Of a DNA stretch of 64,000 nt, positions 57,730-64,000 are shown one piece after another; the stretch's first letter is position 1; each line of letters begins with the position of its first letter. Position numbers and translations under genes: made by a program. Under the pieces are notes generated by a model, which ran no database searches, was not told the origin of the DNA, and saw only the letters and a list, made by a program, of their open reading frames with translations. The DNA lies in contig OY720632.1 in assembly GCA_963169105.1 (NCBI GenBank), positions 190,030,448 to 190,094,447 of the forward strand, in the 5' to 3' direction. This DNA comes from Ceriagrion tenellum (taxonomy: Eukaryota > Arthropoda > Insecta > Odonata > Coenagrionidae).

Positions 57730-57950
57730 GTCTGGGAGGTGATGGGAGCCAACACCCTTCAGCCCGCCCCCATGCTGGAGGGCCTCCATCAACTCTCTCG
57801 TCGTCTTCCACTTCGCAGTTCCTTCTCCCCCTCCACGAGACCCCTCCTCCCCTGTTACAGCCCGTCTCCATTCCACTTGCATCGAAAGGGTCGTCAGCAT
57901 CTTCAAGGCCATCTGTGCTTCCTCCACATCCTTTGATTCAGCGCTCCAAG
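57730..57950 (+). CDS. Nup98-96: Nup98-96 exon 14 of window: Pro/Ser-rich Nup96 linker
   Basis: The exon has 221 nt; two bases complete Gly and it leaves in phase 0. The acceptor is TTTTCCTTTCAAG, the donor GTAACC. The product is GGDGSQHPSARPHAGGPPST, a Ser run, then LPLHETPPPLLQPVSIPLAS and ending LPPHPLIQRSK. It corresponds to the Pro/Ser-rich stretch before the QLGLVPREKS block of vertebrates. The 118-codon frame on the opposite strand here is only its shadow. Confidence 0.85.
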
Positions 57951-60862
57951 GTAACCGTTTCCATTTTTACATCTTAGTTTATCATCCTTGGAAAGTGATT
58001 ATATTCAGATGATGGAATGAATTGCATTGCTATTTGGGATCTTTTTTTATTTAAAATTCTATGCTGGCCGAGAGTGGCCCCCCTTGATAACTAGGAAGTC
58101 ATGCAGTCTCCTTGGAATATCCATGAATCCTTGTTGATTTGGCAAAATTGTGATGATTTCCTTGATATCCCTGCGTTTTATCCTGGTGCAGAGTATTGAC
58201 CATGTATTCTTGCTTCCTCCATATCTTTTGATAGATATCCTTTATTTGTGTTCACTATCTTAGCACTTTCTCAATTTTGCAGTAGCTCCTGTAGCAGTGT
58301 TTCATGTCAAGCTATGAAATTGTTTTTTTGCTGATATTTTCACTTATCTCAAGATTCTATTTATTATTGCACTCTGATTTCATTATTCTTTTTACTTGTG
58401 TGTTCATCATTACTTGTTTGTTACTATATCTTAGCTCAGTTTTCCATGAAGACATGGGCCATCCATGGTGTTAGTGGCATTTTTGCCTGGTCAATAGGGT
58501 GTGTCTAATTTTGTTATTTTTTCTCATTTGTTTTCAACCTATCATATTGTTCTATAGGGTGAGGAAAATAGCCCAAAAAATACAGCTCAAGTAGTTAACA
58601 TTTAGAGATCTCTCAAGAGGCAATTATGCTCAGTTTTACCTATTGGCGAAGAAAAATATCTTAACTTGGGGTGTCATTCACAGGGCTAAAACTATCCATT
58701 TTGATGTGTATGCAATTGTTTTCCACATATAAAATAATTTGCAGTGGCTATTGCCTTACTCACGATGTAATGCTAGGTGTGTGTAAGCCACAGTTCCGGT
58801 CATCAAATTCCTCCTGTTCCCCTTAAATAGCCTAACATCTTCATGCCTTCCCGAGCTACCGTTGGGGTCAAGCTTTCCAGCTCATGGTGAATGATCATGC
58901 TTAGAATGTTATCATGTTGAGGTAAACTTTTAATGAGCATTATTTCTATATAAGGATGTTCCCTGGATTTTCTTCTCGGCTCTGCTTTCATTGGCTTCTA
59001 TTCTGAATTGGGCAATGCTATTTTTGGATAATGCCATTTCTCGCTCCAAAATAGTGTCAGAAGCGATTCTGAGTATGGGGATGAAATTTAAGGCATCGGG
59101 TCCGACATGTTATTAGAAACCCTGCTCCTTTTGGTATGAAAACCTTCCGGTACAGTAATTGGAAAATTAGGTAGCGAATGATGAGCTATGTTTATGTTCT
59201 TCACAAACAGTTGAGACCTTCACCTTGGATGCCATAAGTCTGGTGCATGAAATTACATTTTTAATAAATAATCCTACTAAATTGTATTCACTGCTGTCTT
59301 TGAATACTAATATTACACCTTACTTCGAATGAAAACAAGGTTTACGTACATATTTGTATTTTATTTAAGCCTGATTGTTGTGCTGATCATAAACAAATTG
59401 TCACCTTGAACAAGAAACGCCAATCTGACAATGTCTCATGTATTGATTTACACTATCTGGATTACAAAAAGGATGTTAAAATATCATTAGACATAATAGT
59501 TTATTTTAGAAATTGAAATAATTTTCTTGGCCTCGGTATAATGTGTAGGAACACACGGAATGTTGGCCATTGAAGGAAGTTTAGTTGGCATTTCATTTTT
59601 GTCCAACATTTTGACAATACTTGAAGAATGGTATGTTTAAAAGCTTGTATTTAACAGCAACGGTGTATGACATTAATAGTGTGAAATGTGTGCAAAAGGA
59701 TTTATCGCTAAGAAAATGATCGCCAACTAAAAATCATTTGCATAGGGAACTAAGAGGTGGTAGTTATTCCATGATCGTTTGTGACATTTAGCTTATGATG
59801 TAAAGGCATTATTTTGAATGCTTTCACAAATAACGACTATAAATAGTTTTAAAACGTTTCCCAAGACCAGAGAAGTCAGGGGGGAAGGGGAAATATTTTT
59901 TGTGATTTAGTAAAAAGGTTCGAAAATACGAAACTAGAAAATACGTGGATTTTTTGATCCCGCCACCTTACGCGTTATCAAGTTGCTATGGTATGTCAGT
60001 TCTCAATGGCTGCGATTACTGTTGTAGAGAGCACTGTTTCCAATCTAAACTCATTATGGTGGTAGCCCTGCCACCTGGCCCATGGGAAGTCAACTGTAGT
60101 TTGGCCAGCATATTGTTGCTACAAATTACTTAAATGGAATTCATGAATTATAACATGATAATAACCGAAGCTGCTTATTTTTGGCATTGTGGAAGGACTT
60201 CCAGAAGATTCTTTGTGAGCATGGAGGTATGACCTTCATGGTTGTGCGGTGAAGTGGAATTTGGTGGGCAAATGAGATATGTACTGTGCATGTGCTGGCG
60301 TCAAGCCATCAACCGTGAATGTTCAAGTTGAGCTTGGCTGAACTTTCACATTCTCGGTTGAAGTAAGCAATTGACTCCTACTTGAAGGAAAAATTGAAAA
60401 TAAGACAACAGCTTACTGGTCATTGATAGGATGAACTGCTTTCAATATTCTTGAGTGAAGCTTCCTTAAACAGTACTTCTTTTCTCGCATTCAGTTATCT
60501 CTAAGCCCTGTTCAGTGGAAACAACACTGTACTAACAAAAAGAACACTGTGATATTCAGGAAAGAAGTTGTATCAGAGGGTAGCTAAGGCATATGCATAC
60601 CGCTGACCCCACATATCATTATAGCCTCTTGCAAAATGCAACTTTTGTCTTGGAAATCCTGGAGTTGTTCTTAATTTTGGAAATGTTAAACCAGTAAACA
60701 CTTTAAAGTACCAACAGGACAAGGTGTGTCCACAAGCTTGTGGTTACTTGCCCTGTTTATGTGTTAGCATTTAGGTTGCTCCTTCAAATTTTAATGCTAA
60801 GTATTATGAAGTTTAGAGTTTTGTTCTCCTCTTTCCTTATGCATCTGGTTATATCCTGACAG
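57951..60862 (+). other. intron, 2912 bp
   Basis: No gene or mobile element recognised on either strand. Confidence 0.8.
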
Positions 60863-60981
60863 ACAGCTGTTCTGAAGCACCGGGGAAGGTACATGAAGCA
60901 TGCTGAGCTAGTTGAAAGGTTATTGCCTCCGGTGGAGAAGAATAGTTTGCTAATGGCGGACCTAAGGCTTTTCTCTGGAAG
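60863..60981 (+). CDS. Nup98-96: Nup98-96 exon 15 of window: segment before Nup96 helical domain
   Basis: The exon has 119 nt, enters in phase 0 and leaves two bases (AG). The acceptor is TATCCTGACAG, the donor GTTAGT. It encodes TAVLKHRGRYMKHAELVERL, then EKNSLLMADLRLFSG. LLMADLRLFSGR matches LLMDMALFMGRSFRVGWGP of vertebrates, so the next exon should begin with SFRVGWGP-like sequence. I find no such exon before the window ends. Confidence 0.93.
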
Positions 60982-63900
60982 GTTAGTTGGTTTTATTTTT
61001 ACTTATCTATTCTCTCCCCTTTTGCACAATTTCACATGAATACTCATGAGAAAACAAGAGGTGAGACAATAGAGAACTGTTCATTCACATGGTCATTAAT
61101 TTTATGTAATTGATGGTATGTTATTGTAAGACTTTTTAAGTGAAGGTTTCAAATTGTGTTTGGAAACTCCTTTTTGGTTTCTACCTGTTGATTCATTTAT
61201 CGTGTCATCTCTTCGATGCTATCCTTAATGAAACTTGGTAATCCATTATGTCATTAGCATATGAAAAAAAATTATGGAGATACTAGACAGAAACTATCCC
61301 AATGGATATTGACTGCTGGTATTGGTACTTTAATGTACAAGGTAATTTTGTGCCTACATTCTTTACATAATGGTTTGTAGTATTGAAAAACTATTCACTG
61401 AATTATGGGCAATGATATTTATAATGTTACTTAATGAGTTGTATTGCTAACGTGATTTATAGCTGAGTCCCTTTTCCCCCACATGAATCATATACTAGAT
61501 CATATCATTGGGTGTTTTGGAATAATATATACATACATTTGCTAAAGTTTTCATTTTCTGCACCTAATGATGGTCATAACAAAAGAAATCACAATTTAAA
61601 CAAGTGAAGGATTTCTATGAGAGTAGAATTAGTTTTACCGCAATATGGGATGTACATCAGAAATATAATTGAATCAAGCATACACAATAATATGTATAAT
61701 AATTATAATAATACCTCTTTTAGTAATTACATGAAGGAAAAAGGCTGTAACTAGCTGTTTAGCAGATGAAAGGTTAAGTTGTGTCGATTGGAGTTATTTT
61801 GTGAAGATATTTAGAAAGCATCCAGGTGAATATTACAGTCGAAACTTATGAGATCATATGAAGCACAAAAATACAAATTTTCAGGTACGCATAGCAAAAT
61901 TGTCGGTCCCAGCATTAAATCTATACTAAATACATGGCCATGGTTACATAATTATCTCCATAAATAAAGCTTCATTTTTAGTAGTCACATAAATTCCAAC
62001 AACCAACCTGCAGACTTTTATGTCTGTGTCGCAGGCGATGTACTTGTTGAAGGTCATACCCTCCCCTTCTCCGAACAGTTGATCCCAGCCTTCAAGGGTG
62101 TGTTCATGTGCTGTCTTGTCACTCAGTGACCTGGAATCATCCTTGTTTGTGCTGCTATGAAAACCAGAGGTCTGAAAGCAATTTCTTTTGCTCTTGGCAT
62201 TGATGGAGTATCAGGCATACTTTTGCTCACAAAATGCATCACTATCAGGATATTTACTTTTCTTCCTGACTTGTGAAGGCCAGAGGTCTGAAAGCAATTC
62301 CTCTCATTGGCAAGCAGTTTCCTGTACTTATGCTTCACACATCGTATGATGCCTTGATCGAGGGGCTGAAGAAGACTCGTGCAATTTGGAGGAAAAAAAC
62401 ACCACTTAAGCATTTCTTAAAAATGCAGTGTCTATTGGATGTGCTGTGCAGTTATCAATTAGTGATAACATTTTACGATTGTGTCCACCCATCTTGGCAT
62501 CCAGTGCTGGCAGGAAAAATTGTTGTGGTCATCCAGGCATTAGAGTTGCAATCATACGTTCGAGGTTATGTTTGAACATGTTTGAAGCATCTGGGGTGTT
62601 TATAATTCCTGATCACTAATGGAATCAATTTTTCCTTTCCACTTTCGTTGCAACATAGGACAGTCAGCCTCTCCTTACTCATTTTACCTCCATGACACTA
62701 ATCTCCTCTAAATGCCAGTGTTTTATCAGGAAGCAAATTAAAAAATAAGCCCAACTTATCAGCATTAAAAATGTCATTCAAGCTGTAGTTTTTGGTGATG
62801 CTTTGGAGAGTGACATCTTTCCATGTTTCCCAAACGTTAGTGTCTACAGTGGCTGCCACACCTCGAAAGCACCTGTAAACTATCTCATGGCATTTTTTAA
62901 ATCCCTCAACCCAATCATTCGAAGCCTTAAAGTTACTTATGCCCATTTTATCAGCTAAGTATGAAGCCTTTTTGCATACTAATACACCATCCAATGGCAC
63001 ACGGACGCACATGCTTGTTTGAACCACTTCAGTAGGACATCCTCCAACTCACAAATTTTCCTTCTTGAATCCTTTTTCTGTTCTAACTTGTACCTTCTTG
63101 TGCTGTTTTTTTCTGTTTTTTATAATGAACTTTAATGTCGATGGTGGAACTTTCACTTTTGCTGCTATTTTGACATGCTTCTTATGTGGATTTTCGTCTA
63201 CCTCTTGGAGAAGGTTGAGCTTTTTAATTGTCGGTATTTGTCTTTTCACCACACACTTTTCCATAGCTGACCTTCCGTAGCATAGGGACCTTGTCAAGCA
63301 TTGAATAGGTGATTCTAATGTTTGCGATTGTTTTTTTCTTTCTTCATATACACTTTTTTACCGTAATATGCCTATCAAAATATTATTGTATTACCTATTT
63401 GTAGCTTATATGCCTATCAATATATTATTAATATTTGGGTTATGATCACCAACTTAGCTGTGTAAATCCCTCCTCCCAGTTGTTCTTTGATTCTATAGGA
63501 TGCCGAAGTAACTGACAGCATTGATGGTCGCAGAAGTGGGGTAGTTGTAGGTTTTTCACCTGTGCTGAAGGAGTTGTAAGATGTGGAAGTACCCTCTTAC
63601 CCTGTACTTGAGGTACATGGCATTTTTGGGTCCTCTCAATGTCCTATTCTGCTGACTGCTTTTGGGCCAATGCACTCCTCATTGTGCATGCTTTTAAGTT
63701 GTAAGGAGTGTCATCAGTAATGGAATAATTCAGTACAGTGTGATAAGGATAGAGTTAATGTGATGGAAAGCGTAGTAAGTGATGCAAATGAGCATTTTAT
63801 TAGAAGTGCTATCTTCTCCTCATCCAAGGATAAAACACTAAATTGAATTGCAGTTACTAGATTTAGTAATTCTGTCACTAGACAATGTTGACATTTATTA

Positions 63901-64000
63901 AATGTAATTTTAATATTTTTAGTTGGGACAGCTGATCAGAGGCATGAATTTCTACTCTTTTTGTTGTTTATAATAGTACCAAAAACTACCATTCATCTAA
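60982..64000 (+). other. intron, 5' part (more than 3 kb)
   Basis: The intron runs to the window end. It contains a Tigger pseudogene (62000-63264) with a likely terminus at 61836 (TA-CAGTCGAAACTTATGAG), and a short direct duplication at about 63365-63440 built on TATGCCTATCAAWATATTATT. Confidence 0.8.
62000..63264 (-). pseudogene. Tigger/pogo transposase, nearly full length but broken
   Basis: From 63264: MEKCVVKRQIPTIKKLNLLQ and KVPPSTLKFIIKNRKK form the first DNA-binding helix domain. After a frame change, GISNFKASNDWVEGFKKCHE gives the Tc5-type second DNA-binding domain, then DIFNADKLGLFFNLLPDKT opens the DDE domain. Further in: GKMSKERLTVLCCNESGKEK, DAKMGGHNRKMLSLIDNCTA (second Asp), FFPPNCTSLLQPLDQGII (third Asp). 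The C-terminus EGWDQLFGEGEGMTFNKYIA is readable to about 62000. Frame changes and stops separate the blocks. The catalytic residues visible are retained, but the frame is not. Confidence 0.9.

Larger units (their letters stand above)
423..60981 (+). other. Nup98-96: Nup98-96 gene, internal part (15 exons)
   Basis: This is the span of the host gene inside the window. Fifteen exons with GT-AG borders join in one open frame of 2606 nt (868 codons plus 2 nt); phases at all 14 internal junctions are compatible. The translation follows the order of vertebrate NUP98 precursor: the GDS-LFR segment, NPAAQKAL, the LFDGL segment, the APD with GYYTIPSMDEL, the HFSKYGL cleavage segment, then the Nup96 N-terminal region with MKAS and LLMADLRLFSGR. 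Nup98 is a mobile FG nucleoporin that docks through its APD; Nup96 is a scaffold member of the Y-complex (Nup107-160 complex). Both come from one precursor by self-cleavage. The gene runs off both ends of the window: no start codon, stop codon, promoter or poly(A) site is visible. Confidence 0.95.

Noticed and set aside
57571..57927. 118-codon minus-strand frame
   Set aside because: It is antisense to the Pro/Ser-rich exon 14 and is the shadow of its GC-rich codons.
63498..63550. Exon-like stretch after TTTCTATAG (DAEVTDSIDGRRSGVVV) as the next Nup98-96 exon
   Set aside because: Exon 15 leaves phase 2, and in that phase this stretch hits TAA after three codons. It also lacks the expected SFRVGWGP sequence.

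Overview
This is a window from an animal genome, most likely an arthropod and probably an insect. It is AT-rich, has long introns with GT-AG splice sites, and carries DNA-transposon families common in arthropods. There is no bacterial-style gene organisation. The only host gene I can support is on the + strand: the middle of Nup98-96, the bicistronic-type nucleoporin precursor whose product cuts itself into Nup98 and Nup96. Fifteen consecutive coding exons can be placed between 423 and 60981. Their splice phases agree at every junction, giving about 868 codons. The 5' part (GLFG repeats, GLEBS) lies left of the window and the Nup96 helical domain lies right of it.

Layout. Exons 1-7 (423-14935) encode the end of the FG-type region, a disordered linker and the start of the autoproteolytic domain (APD). 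Exons 8 and 9 complete the APD but are separated by a 22.7 kb intron (18831-41505). Exon 10 (42661-42903) carries the HFS self-cleavage triad, so Nup96 begins inside it. Exons 11-15 (45184-60981) encode the low-complexity N-terminal region of Nup96 up to the conserved segment before its alpha-helical domain.

The introns are a transposon graveyard. The 22.7 kb intron holds: (i) a piggyBac-type element (19226-22158, TTAA duplications, inverted ends) sitting inside an older Tigger/pogo-like element; (ii) two copies (24668-33938 and 35231-39718) of a TTAA-flanked element with decayed Mutator-like/YqaJ-like coding remnants; (iii) a 4.86 kb Tc1/mariner-type element with a DD82E transposase (25355-30217), inserted in the first of those copies. 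The second copy shows the uninterrupted version of that insertion site. Other introns hold Tigger pseudogenes (10.4-11.1 kb, 62.0-63.3 kb), truncated non-LTR retrotransposons (5.4-7.4 kb, 40.5-40.8 kb), hAT-like and pogo-like non-autonomous elements, tRNA-derived SINE-like repeats and several foldback hairpins.

No transposase reading frame here is fully intact. The DD82E frame is closest, with a single internal stop. I see no tRNA or rRNA gene, no CRISPR array and no second host gene. Product names come from protein motifs read by eye; element boundaries come from terminal repeats and target duplications visible in the sequence.
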